From the NCBI GenBank assembly GCA_023264435.1, contig JAHFMK010000047.1, positions 1 through 5,249 on the forward strand: a DNA stretch of 5,249 nucleotides, given 5' to 3'. The notes beneath the pieces were generated by a model that worked only from the letters and a program-made list of their open reading frames with translations, was not told where the DNA came from and made no database searches. The position numbers and the translations under genes are program-made. Shown here piece by piece: positions 1 to 4,717 of the stretch (positions within the stretch are counted from its first letter, which is position 1; each line of letters opens with the position of its first letter). The DNA comes from Candidatus Kaiserbacteria bacterium. Lineage in GTDB: Bacteria > Patescibacteriota > Minisyncoccia > Phycocordibacterales > UBA918.

Positions 1-335
1 ACTTTTCCATTTGCTCCATAATCGTTCAGAATTTTATTCATAGTTTCATGGAAATTTTTACAGAATGGGCATTCAAAATCAGAATACTCCACAATCATGA
101 TGGGAGCGTTTGGATTGCCTCTGATATGGTCTTTGTCAGTTACGGGAGCAATATTTGCTTCTGGTGTTTGTTCTGTACCTTGTGAATTTGTGCCATTTGC
201 TGTTGGACGGAGGCCATTTTTTTGCATGCCGGCAAAGATGATTGCACCTGCGATGAGCAGTGCTGCGATAACGATAGCAATGGGTACACCAAGCGATGAT
301 GTCTTTTTTATGATAGGTGATTGTGGTAATTCCAT
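1..335 (-). CDS. DsbA-like thiol:disulfide oxidoreductase, membrane-anchored (C-terminus missing)
   Basis: Reading the minus strand from the ATG at 335 gives 111 residues that run off the left edge without a stop. Residues 1-14 are polar, 15-36 form one hydrophobic segment (uncleaved anchor or signal peptide), 37-66 are a low-complexity linker rich in N, T, Q and P, and the thioredoxin fold starts near 70. The core reads IVEYSDFECPFCKNFH, with a Cys-Pro-Phe-Cys redox pair at C89 and C92. This matches the DsbA/Thioredoxin_4 family, usually about 200-260 aa, so roughly half is missing. By family, it would make or shuffle disulfides in proteins outside the cytoplasmic membrane; the partner is not visible. 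It diverges from uppP across 79 bp with its own promoter-like element at 375-383. There is no Shine-Dalgarno site before the ATG. The family is secure; whether it acts as oxidase or isomerase cannot be told. Confidence 0.87.
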   Translation of the reverse strand, partial: MELPQSPIIKKTSSLGVPIAIVIAALLIAGAIIFAGMQKNGLRPTANGTNSQGTEQTPEANIAPVTDKDHIRGNPNAPIMIVEYSDFECPFCKNFHETMNKILNDYGANGK

Positions 336-374
336 ATATAAAGGTTGTTTATTGATTAAATCTATATAGGAAAA

Positions 375-383
375 AGTATACCA
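375..383 (-). promoter_or_regulatory. Extended -10 promoter for the DsbA-like gene
   Basis: On the minus strand the sequence reads TGG followed by TATACT, an extended -10 with five of six consensus bases. No good -35 is visible, which extended -10 promoters tolerate. Initiation about 7 nt downstream (near 368) would give a leader of about 33 nt. Prediction by eye only. Confidence 0.45.
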
Positions 384-397
384 TAGTCAAAACTATG
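382..397. promoter_or_regulatory. Palindrome between divergent promoters (possible operator)
   Basis: CATAGT and ACTATG are perfect 6-bp arms around a CAAA spacer. The palindrome overlaps the TG of the minus-strand extended -10 and fills the spacer/-35 region of the uppP promoter. A protein bound here would block both promoters. Six-bp arms can arise by chance in AT-rich DNA, so the operator role is inference. Confidence 0.3.
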
Positions 398-399
398 TA

Positions 400-408
400 T
401 GATATAAT
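400..408 (+). promoter_or_regulatory. Extended -10 promoter for uppP, leaderless type
   Basis: The sequence TGA followed by TATAAT is a perfect extended -10 consensus, with TATAAT at 403-408. No -35 hexamer is recognisable 16-18 bp upstream. The usual 7-nt step from the -10 puts the transcription start at or next to the A of the uppP ATG at 415, so the mRNA would be leaderless. This fits the absence of a Shine-Dalgarno site. Confidence 0.6.
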
Positions 409-414
409 TTTTCC

Positions 415-1224
415 ATGGATATTATATCAAGTATTGTGCTTGGCATTGTACAAGGAATTACTGAGTTTTTACCAGTTTCCTCCACGGGGCACCTTGTGCT
501 CACACACACACTTCTTGGTGTTGAGGGAAATGCATCACTTGCATTTGATGCGGTTCTGCACTTTGCAACAGCACTTGCTGTGATTGTGTACTTTTTTGAT
601 GAGATATTTATTTTGATACAAACCGTGTTACGTAAACTTGGTAGACTTCCTGTGAATGAAAAGGATTTTATGATGGTGAAAGCACTTGCTATTGGTACTA
701 TCCCCGCAGTTATTTTGGGTATATTGCTTGAATCATACATGGAGAGTATTTTTAGAAATCCTGTACTTATAGCATTGGTACTTATTGCAGGATCATTTCT
801 TTTTATGTATGCAGAATACGTGTATGAAAATAATTTTCATACGGGAGAAATCAATTTGAAGACAGGTTTCAAAATAGGACTTTTTCAAACGCTTGCACTT
901 ATTCCAGGATTTTCACGATCAGGGTCGACTATTGCAGGTGGTATGATTCTTGGATTAAACCGTTCCGATGCTGCTCGATTTTCATTTTTACTTGCACTTC
1001 CTGTTATTCTTGGCGGAGGAAGTAAAAAAATAATAGAACTTCTTTCATCACACGTTGCAGTTTCGTGGGCACCAATCCTCATTGGTGCAGGTACGGCTTT
1101 TGTCGTGGGACTTATAGCGATACACTTTATGATTACTTTCATTCGTAAGCATACACTATGGCCATTTATCTGGTATCGTATTACGCTCGCAGGCTTCGTG
1201 CTTTTTATTACATTCTTCGGTTGA
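415..1224 (+). CDS. uppP: Undecaprenyl-diphosphatase UppP/BacA
   Basis: The 269-aa product is an integral membrane phosphatase that converts undecaprenyl pyrophosphate to undecaprenyl phosphate, recycling the lipid carrier for peptidoglycan and other wall polymers. Both family signatures are present: near the N-terminus Q13-xxx-E17 followed by PVSSTGHL (S22, S23, H26), and PGFSRSGST at 164-172 with the conserved Arg at 168. Hydrophobic segments fill most of the chain, as expected for about eight helices, and length matches the family (about 265-280 aa), so it looks intact. The ATG at 415 is chosen because the Q-xxx-E motif falls at its usual distance and a perfect extended -10 ends 6 nt upstream. 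It probably leads a two-gene unit with the 74-aa gene starting 4 nt after its TGA. In other bacteria extra copies raise bacitracin tolerance. Confidence 0.97.
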   Translation: MDIISSIVLGIVQGITEFLPVSSTGHLVLTHTLLGVEGNASLAFDAVLHFATALAVIVYFFDEIFILIQTVLRKLGRLPVNEKDFMMVKALAIGTIPAVILGILLESYMESIFRNPVLIALVLIAGSFLFMYAEYVYENNFHTGEINLKTGFKIGLFQTLALIPGFSRSGSTIAGGMILGLNRSDAARFSFLLALPVILGGGSKKIIELLSSHVAVSWAPILIGAGTAFVVGLIAIHFMITFIRKHTLWPFIWYRITLAGFVLFITFFG

Positions 1225-1228
1225 TGAT

Positions 1229-1453
1229 ATGGCACACCCATTTACACGTATTTTTGAGAAGGTATTAGAGGACAGTCGAGGGGATGAAAATCATGTTCTC
1301 GGTGAAGCTGAAAAATTATTGGAAAAAGGATATTCTGCCAAGGAGATATATGGTGTGCTTAGTAAACTTAAATCATCTCTTATCAGCTCAGCAGACGAAG
1401 CGATTGTCGCAGAAGCGCTTGAAGAGTTTTCTCAATATGTTGATGTGGATTAA
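1229..1453 (+). CDS. Small acidic helical protein, uncharacterised
   Basis: I do not recognise this 74-aa protein. It has no signal peptide, no membrane segment, no cysteine and no catalytic motif. It is strongly acidic (16 Asp/Glu against 8 Lys/Arg). Residues 5-33, 36-48 and 54-71 look like three amphipathic helices separated by GD/EN, GYS and SS turns, so a small soluble helical bundle or adaptor is likely. The ATG lies 4 nt after the uppP stop with no Shine-Dalgarno site, implying co-transcription and perhaps translational coupling. A strong hairpin begins 34 nt after its TAA. Coding is supported by tight packing, an open frame from the ATG and helical periodicity with KLLEKGYSAKEIY and EALEEF patches. 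A role connected to UppP is only a guess from position. Confidence 0.75.
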   Translation: MAHPFTRIFEKVLEDSRGDENHVLGEAEKLLEKGYSAKEIYGVLSKLKSSLISSADEAIVAEALEEFSQYVDVD

Positions 1454-1480
1454 CTGAAATATGATAGAAATACGCTATAA

Positions 1481-1524
1481 CACGTCAACATGAAATCCCG
1501 TGCCGTAGACACGGGATTTCATGT
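1481..1524. repeat. Repeated terminator element, copy 1
   Basis: Copy 1 of an approximately 44-bp element found again at 2037-2080 in the same orientation. The copies align without gaps with only five or so differences, including the compensatory pair described under the hairpins. Similarity includes 6-9 bp outside the left foot of the stem (CACRTCAACAT), and ends quickly on the right. Confidence 0.85.
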
Positions 1525-1525
1525 T
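1487..1525. terminator. Bidirectional terminator hairpin 1 (uppP unit and YdjM-like gene)
   Basis: Arms 1487-1502 and 1510-1525 pair perfectly over 16 bp, with a 7-nt loop at 1503-1509. Downstream on the plus strand the sequence is T-rich (1524-1547); on the minus strand it continues TTTCATGTTGA. It sits between converging genes, 33 nt after the 74-aa gene, and its right foot contains two bases of the minus-strand stop codon at 1524-1526. The position and stem strength support intrinsic termination in both directions, although neither U-tract is a perfect run. Confidence 0.85.
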
Positions 1526-2021
1526 ACTTCTTTATCTTCTTTTTTCTAAAATAGAATTGTATATAAAGCACTGAGAGAAGAATAATGTTTGGCAGAAATA
1601 TATATAATGATCCCCAATTCACACCATCAAAATGATAGGATGAAACTGGCCAGAGAAATGGTGTCGGAAAGAATTCGCTTGAATGAGTAGGAATATCAAC
1701 AAGTATATGTAATGGCCATGCAAACAGCTCAATCATGAGCTTTCCCCGTAAAATCCACAACATTCCAATCACGATAGATGCAATAACTAAACTGTGGGTG
1801 ATGTTATACAGCGAATGTACGTATGATGGAATTGATGCTGAGACTGAATGATGTACGCTGAAATCAGGACCCGACGTAAAACTTAAAATAGAAAAAATAA
1901 AAAGTATCCCGAATGAAAAAAGATCGGGCATAATCCCAAAAAAGAATGCTTTCCAATAGGAAATCTTTGACTTTCTTCCAAAGCTCACGCCACCATACAG
2001 TCCATGTGAAATTATGTCCAT
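1524..2021 (-). CDS. YdjM-like membrane-bound metal-dependent hydrolase
   Basis: From the ATG at 2021 the product is 165 aa. It has the pattern of the YdjM/PF04307 membrane-bound hydrolases: MDIISHGLYGG at 1-11, PD at 32-33, HSLYNITHS at 69-77, and a C-terminal block HILVDIPTHSSEFFPTPFLWP (H105, D109, T112, H113, then TP and WP). The repeated His and Asp residues are the probable metal ligands. Hydrophobic segments lie near 24-48, 78-92 and 137-158, followed by a basic KKKIKK tail. The substrate is unknown; family members are annotated by homology, with E. coli YdjM known as SOS-regulated. An in-frame GTG at 2039 would add six residues, but the family's N-terminus begins at the MDxxSH motif and a promoter-like element overlaps the extension. 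The gene stands alone on the minus strand, flanked by the two copies of the repeated hairpin. Confidence 0.85.
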   Translation of the reverse strand: MDIISHGLYGGVSFGRKSKISYWKAFFFGIMPDLFSFGILFIFSILSFTSGPDFSVHHSVSASIPSYVHSLYNITHSLVIASIVIGMLWILRGKLMIELFAWPLHILVDIPTHSSEFFPTPFLWPVSSYHFDGVNWGSLYIFLPNIILLSVLYIQFYFRKKKIKK

Positions 2022-2029
2022 ATTTGTAT

Positions 2030-2038
2030 ATAGTAGCA
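2030..2038 (-). promoter_or_regulatory. Possible extended -10 for the YdjM-like gene
   Basis: The minus strand reads TGC then TACTAT (four of six -10 bases, with the extended TG). The predicted start near 2023 is 2 nt before the ATG at 2021, so the mRNA would be almost leaderless. The -35 zone falls in hairpin 2 and shows no consensus. Weak on its own; it gains support from the same layout at uppP and hisS. Confidence 0.35.
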
Positions 2039-2080
2039 CATCAACATAAAATCCCGTGCCGTAGGCACGGGATTTTATTT
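2037..2080. repeat. Repeated terminator element, copy 2
   Basis: Second copy of the element at 1481-1524, 556 bp away and in the same orientation. Both copies end at almost the same point relative to the stop codon of the minus-strand gene they follow (stop at 1524-1526 and 2079-2081). The left flank CACATCAACAT is conserved outside the stem. Confidence 0.85.
2046..2078 (-). terminator. Terminator hairpin 2 (end of hisS-exonuclease unit)
   Basis: Arms 2046-2060 and 2064-2078 pair perfectly over 15 bp around a GTA loop at 2061-2063. On the minus strand the hairpin starts directly after the exonuclease TAA (2079-2081) and is followed by TTTTATGTTGATG, a short T-rich tail. It insulates the exonuclease from the YdjM-like gene downstream. 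The T-rich stem foot on the plus strand also permits reverse termination, but no plus-strand gene is upstream to need it. Confidence 0.85.
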
Positions 2081-2654
2081 AAAACGGAAGAGAAAATGTC
2101 ATCGAGTGATTTTCTGGCGGTACCCAGTCTGATGTATCGAGGAGGATTTCTCTTTTTTTAACACCATCTTTGAAAAAGACTTTTTTGTGTTCAAGAGCAT
2201 ATTCAAATATTTCTTTAGTCACTTTTACATCTTGTGTGCAATATTTTTTGATAGATGCAATATCACCCTCACGCCACCACGTAATAGCCATAAGCCCATT
2301 ACCTGATTTTTTTGCACCAATGGTTGCTTGTGCAACGCTATCAAGACGGAGTCTTCTACCAAGTGACATTTTGATAGCACTCAAAATATCGATACTTTTA
2401 ATATGCGTTAGGTCACCTGGGTAGTATTTATTGAGAAGGGGAATATCAAAATGGTCGCTATTATACCCTACAAGTACATCTGCTTTTTCCAGTACTGGCC
2501 AAAGGAGATGAAGCTCATCAATGGTGACTGTGGTGTAAGTGTCTGTCAATGAATCATACGCACATCCAACAGAAATTGAAAGGTCCTTCGGGTCATTGCT
2601 ACCCACATCTGCAAACGTATTTTGTGTTTCAAGATCAAAGACAACGTATCGCAT
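2079..2654 (-). CDS. DnaQ-like DEDDy 3'-5' exonuclease (RNase H-like fold)
   Basis: The 191-aa protein has all three exonuclease motifs of the DEDDy class: FDLET at 6-10 (D7, E9), VGYNSDHFDIPLLN at 62-75 (D70), and YCTQDVKVT at 138-146 (Y138, D142). These residues bind the two catalytic metal ions. The LDSVAQATIG stretch at 104-113 and the WWREGD segment at 126-131 resemble the RNase_H_2/YprB-like group, which are stand-alone exonucleases. A short basic, WVPPENHS-containing tail follows the fold. Substrate (DNA or RNA) cannot be read from sequence. The ATG at 2654 comes one base after the hisS TAA, so the two are surely co-transcribed and probably translationally coupled; no Shine-Dalgarno site is present. 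All catalytic residues are intact, so an active nuclease is expected. Confidence 0.9.
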   Translation of the reverse strand: MRYVVFDLETQNTFADVGSNDPKDLSISVGCAYDSLTDTYTTVTIDELHLLWPVLEKADVLVGYNSDHFDIPLLNKYYPGDLTHIKSIDILSAIKMSLGRRLRLDSVAQATIGAKKSGNGLMAITWWREGDIASIKKYCTQDVKVTKEIFEYALEHKKVFFKDGVKKREILLDTSDWVPPENHSMTFSLPF

Positions 2655-2655
2655 A

Positions 2656-3900
2656 TTATGTGAGAGATGCTATGAGTTCTGAAATTGTTCCTTTTGTTTC
2701 TGATTTTGTAGCAAGTGTTTTGAGTGTGAATATTTGTGACACTGTCTCATCAGCACCAACGACAAGTATATATGAGGTACCTACTTCATCTGCGTGTGAA
2801 ATTTTCTTTCCAATCTTTTTGTCACTGAGGTCAACTGCAGTACGAATGTGAGCATTTCGAAATGCCATTGCAATTTTTTCTGCTTCAATATTTTGAGATG
2901 CATCTATAGGAAGTACCATGAGTGTTGGTGCGGTGATAGACACTTTTCCATCGAGCAGATTGTGTGTTTCAAGAAAATCTCGCATGGTAACATCGCCTAG
3001 ACCAAAGCCCATACCAGAAATAGGGTCACCACCAAAAAGCCCTGTGAGGTTGTCGTAGCGACCACCACCCATAAGAGAACGGTTATTGGTAGGTGAGGTA
3101 TCAAAGATTTCAAATACTGTACTGGTGTAATAGTTAAATCCACGAACCGTCGAGGCAGACACTTTAAGATTTTTAATGATGCCAATTTCCTGTAAGCCCT
3201 TACAGACATCATAAAGTCTTGATCCATTTTCAGGTTCTTCCAGATCAAGTATAAAAGGTTTACCACAGATTTTTTCAGCTTCTTCATCAAAGTTTGTAAT
3301 CTTCTCCTTACGGTCGAGAAGCGTAAGCATTTGTTTTGATTGGTCTTGATTAAGTCCAAAGTCCCCAAAAATACCATTTAACCACGAGCGATCATTGATT
3401 CTAATTTCAAAATCAGAATCCTTTGCGCCGAAGGCTTTGAGGACGTTGTATGCAAGCGCAATCATTTCTACGTCAGCGGAAATATCATCAACACCAAACA
3501 TATCGCAATTGAGTTGCCAGTGTTCACGAAGGCGACCACGTTGTGGGCGTTCATATCGAAAGAGGTTTGGAATAGAATACCAACGAACAGGAAAATTGAG
3601 GTCTCGACGTTTCCCTGCGACCATGCGAGCGACCGTGGGAGTCATTTCAGGACGAAGGGTCACTTCACGATCTCCACGGTCTATGAAGGTATAGGTTTGT
3701 TCGCGTACCATTTCTTCGTTTTCTGCACCCTTACTCTTATACAATTCTGAAGGTTCAAGAATTGATGCATCGTATCGTTCAAAGCCAAAAAGCTCGGCAG
3801 TTTTTGCCCATGTTTCGAAAATATACCGCTGTATAGCCATATCTTCAGGATAAAAATCCCGTGTGCCTTTATATGATTCTGTGCTCAGTTTTTTCTCCAT
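2656..3900 (-). CDS. hisS: Histidine--tRNA ligase
   Basis: This 414-aa class II aminoacyl-tRNA synthetase charges tRNA-His with histidine in the cytoplasm. Visible signatures: KGTRDFYPED at 11-20, LRPEMTPTVAR at 82-92, motif 2 FRYERPQRGRLREHWQ at 114-129, the histidine-specific TVRGFNYYTSTVFE at 251-264 with its catalytic Arg253, GGGRYDNL at 278-285, and a glycine-rich motif 3 region GMGFGLGDVT at 296-305. Residues about 325-412 form the C-terminal anticodon-binding domain. Length fits the family (400-450). Motif 3 is unusual: the common GLER ending, with the class II arginine, is replaced by GDVT. The ATG at 3900 is supported by a promoter ending 7 nt upstream, 40 nt after the PH-domain gene. 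The paired downstream exonuclease starts 1 nt after the stop. Confidence 0.97.
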   Translation of the reverse strand: MEKKLSTESYKGTRDFYPEDMAIQRYIFETWAKTAELFGFERYDASILEPSELYKSKGAENEEMVREQTYTFIDRGDREVTLRPEMTPTVARMVAGKRRDLNFPVRWYSIPNLFRYERPQRGRLREHWQLNCDMFGVDDISADVEMIALAYNVLKAFGAKDSDFEIRINDRSWLNGIFGDFGLNQDQSKQMLTLLDRKEKITNFDEEAEKICGKPFILDLEEPENGSRLYDVCKGLQEIGIIKNLKVSASTVRGFNYYTSTVFEIFDTSPTNNRSLMGGGRYDNLTGLFGGDPISGMGFGLGDVTMRDFLETHNLLDGKVSITAPTLMVLPIDASQNIEAEKIAMAFRNAHIRTAVDLSDKKIGKKISHADEVGTSYILVVGADETVSQIFTLKTLATKSETKGTISELIASLT

Positions 3901-3907
3901 GTGCTAG

Positions 3908-3936
3908 ATTGTATGTGAATTTTGCGTTGAATACAA
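3908..3936 (-). promoter_or_regulatory. hisS promoter, leaderless type
   Basis: On the minus strand, TTGTAT (3931-3936) and TACAAT (3908-3913, five of six consensus) are separated by exactly 17 bp. Seven bases separate the -10 from the hisS ATG at 3900, so transcription should start at or one base before the start codon. It lies wholly inside the 40-nt gap after the PH-domain gene, so hisS can be expressed apart from the upstream genes. Confidence 0.55.
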
Positions 3937-3940
3937 GGTA

Positions 3941-4492
3941 TTACATACCGCCAGAAGCATTTTGATTTTGTGGTTCGCTTGCTTTTCCGGCGGCGTCGAG
4001 AATTGCAGATTTAAGTGATTCTGGATTTGGAAGTCCATTAATTTTAAAGTTCTTTTCTTCGGCCGCAGTCTCAATTTCAAGATTACCAAAATTTAGAAAA
4101 GTTGGAAGGAGGCCATTTATGGTAACGAGAATATCTTGCATTCGTTCAAGTCTAAAGCTTGCGGTGGTGCGATTAAAGAGTCCGTGTTGGTCTACGGCAA
4201 CAAATCTTTTATTGGTCAGTGTCCAGACATCGAGATAGTAATTTGTCCATACATTGAAAAGTGTTATCCATATAATAATGAGCCACGCTGAGTATGAAGC
4301 AAGCACATATCCTGTGTATGAAATATATGTTTCAGAGATTGGTAGAAACTGTATGAGAGTACTAAAAAGAAGAAGGGGAAGAAGTGCAATGACGACAATA
4401 CTAAAGATTTGAACAGTAATAATAAACCAGTGCTTTCGCACTCTAAAAAGAATGATTTCATCCGTGTCGAGTTGTAGTTTTTTATTTTGCAT
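3941..4492 (-). CDS. Bacterial PH-domain (bPH_2/DUF304-like) membrane protein
   Basis: The 183-aa product has a short charged N-terminus (1-20), two membrane helices at about 22-48 and 62-82, then a cytoplasmic domain. Residues 83-168 show the bacterial pleckstrin-homology pattern: NYYLDVWTLTNKRFVAVDQHGLFNR (at 84-108), RLERMQDI (114-121), LNFGNLEIET (133-142) and a final helix NPESLKSAI. This matches the bPH_2/YdbT-type family in PF03703. The Asn/Gln/Gly-rich tail (170-183) looks disordered. No function is established for this family in these bacteria; a scaffold or lipid-proximal role is assumed. The ATG follows the stop of the two-TM gene by 2 nt, and the tandem arrangement suggests the two membrane proteins are made together. 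Fold assignment is good, role unknown. Confidence 0.85.
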   Translation of the reverse strand: MQNKKLQLDTDEIILFRVRKHWFIITVQIFSIVVIALLPLLLFSTLIQFLPISETYISYTGYVLASYSAWLIIIWITLFNVWTNYYLDVWTLTNKRFVAVDQHGLFNRTTASFRLERMQDILVTINGLLPTFLNFGNLEIETAAEEKNFKINGLPNPESLKSAILDAAGKASEPQNQNASGGM

Positions 4493-4494
4493 AA

Positions 4495-4710
4495 TTATAA
4501 TATCGTAAGAGCAATTCCAAAGGTAGAGAATAATAGTATCCCACCGATAAGATAGAGTGTCAGTGCGGTTGTAGATATTTTTTTGCTATCACCATACGTA
4601 AACCAGTGATAACTTACGATAAGTGCATGAATAGTGAAGACGAGGAGGAGTACGTAAAAAATAAGTTCAAAAATATTATTGAATACAGTGAGGATACGAG
4701 GGTCAGTCAT
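4495..4710 (-). CDS. Small two-transmembrane protein, uncharacterised
   Basis: From the ATG at 4710 this is a 71-aa protein with two hydrophobic helices at about 13-33 and 46-69, joined by a short loop SYHWFTYGDSKKIS (33-46), and almost no C-terminal tail. The basic KK in the loop suggests a cytoplasmic loop with both ends outside. It resembles small two-TM proteins seen in Parcubacteria (I recall the name DUF5657, from memory and unverified). An upstream in-frame ATG at 4776 would add 22 residues but overlap prmC by 58 nt; the start at 4710, 7 nt after the prmC stop, gives the standard compact operon layout. The next gene, a PH-domain membrane protein, begins 2 nt after the stop, so a common membrane complex is plausible but unproven. 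Confidence 0.77.
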   Translation of the reverse strand: MTDPRILTVFNNIFELIFYVLLLVFTIHALIVSYHWFTYGDSKKISTTALTLYLIGGILLFSTFGIALTIL

Positions 4711-4717
4711 TATGACA

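Noticed and set aside
393..1241. Long open frames on the minus strand opposite uppP (393-740 and 885-1241)
   Set aside because: No family features; they mirror the codon structure of uppP, which is unambiguous on the plus strand.
1490..1549. A 19-codon ORF starting at an ATG inside hairpin 1, with TATAAC at 1475-1480 upstream
   Set aside because: It is encoded by the terminator stem itself and runs into the convergent gene; no coding signal beyond the chance frame.
2022..2039. Upstream GTG start for the YdjM-like gene
   Set aside because: The family N-terminus starts at MDxxSH (ATG 2021), and the extension lies on the predicted -10 element.
2082..2424. Plus-strand frames across the exonuclease gene
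   Set aside because: They are opposite a minus-strand gene with all catalytic motifs intact and show no family signature.
3851..3867. Stretch in hisS resembling one arm of the repeated terminator (CACGGGATTTT shared)
   Set aside because: An 11-base match is expected several times by chance in this window, no second arm is present, and the bases encode the conserved GTRDF motif.
4494..4499. Perfect TATAAT on the minus strand just before the PH-domain gene start
   Set aside because: Initiation 7 nt downstream would fall past the ATG at 4492; the match is explained by the overlapping TTA TAA end of the upstream gene.
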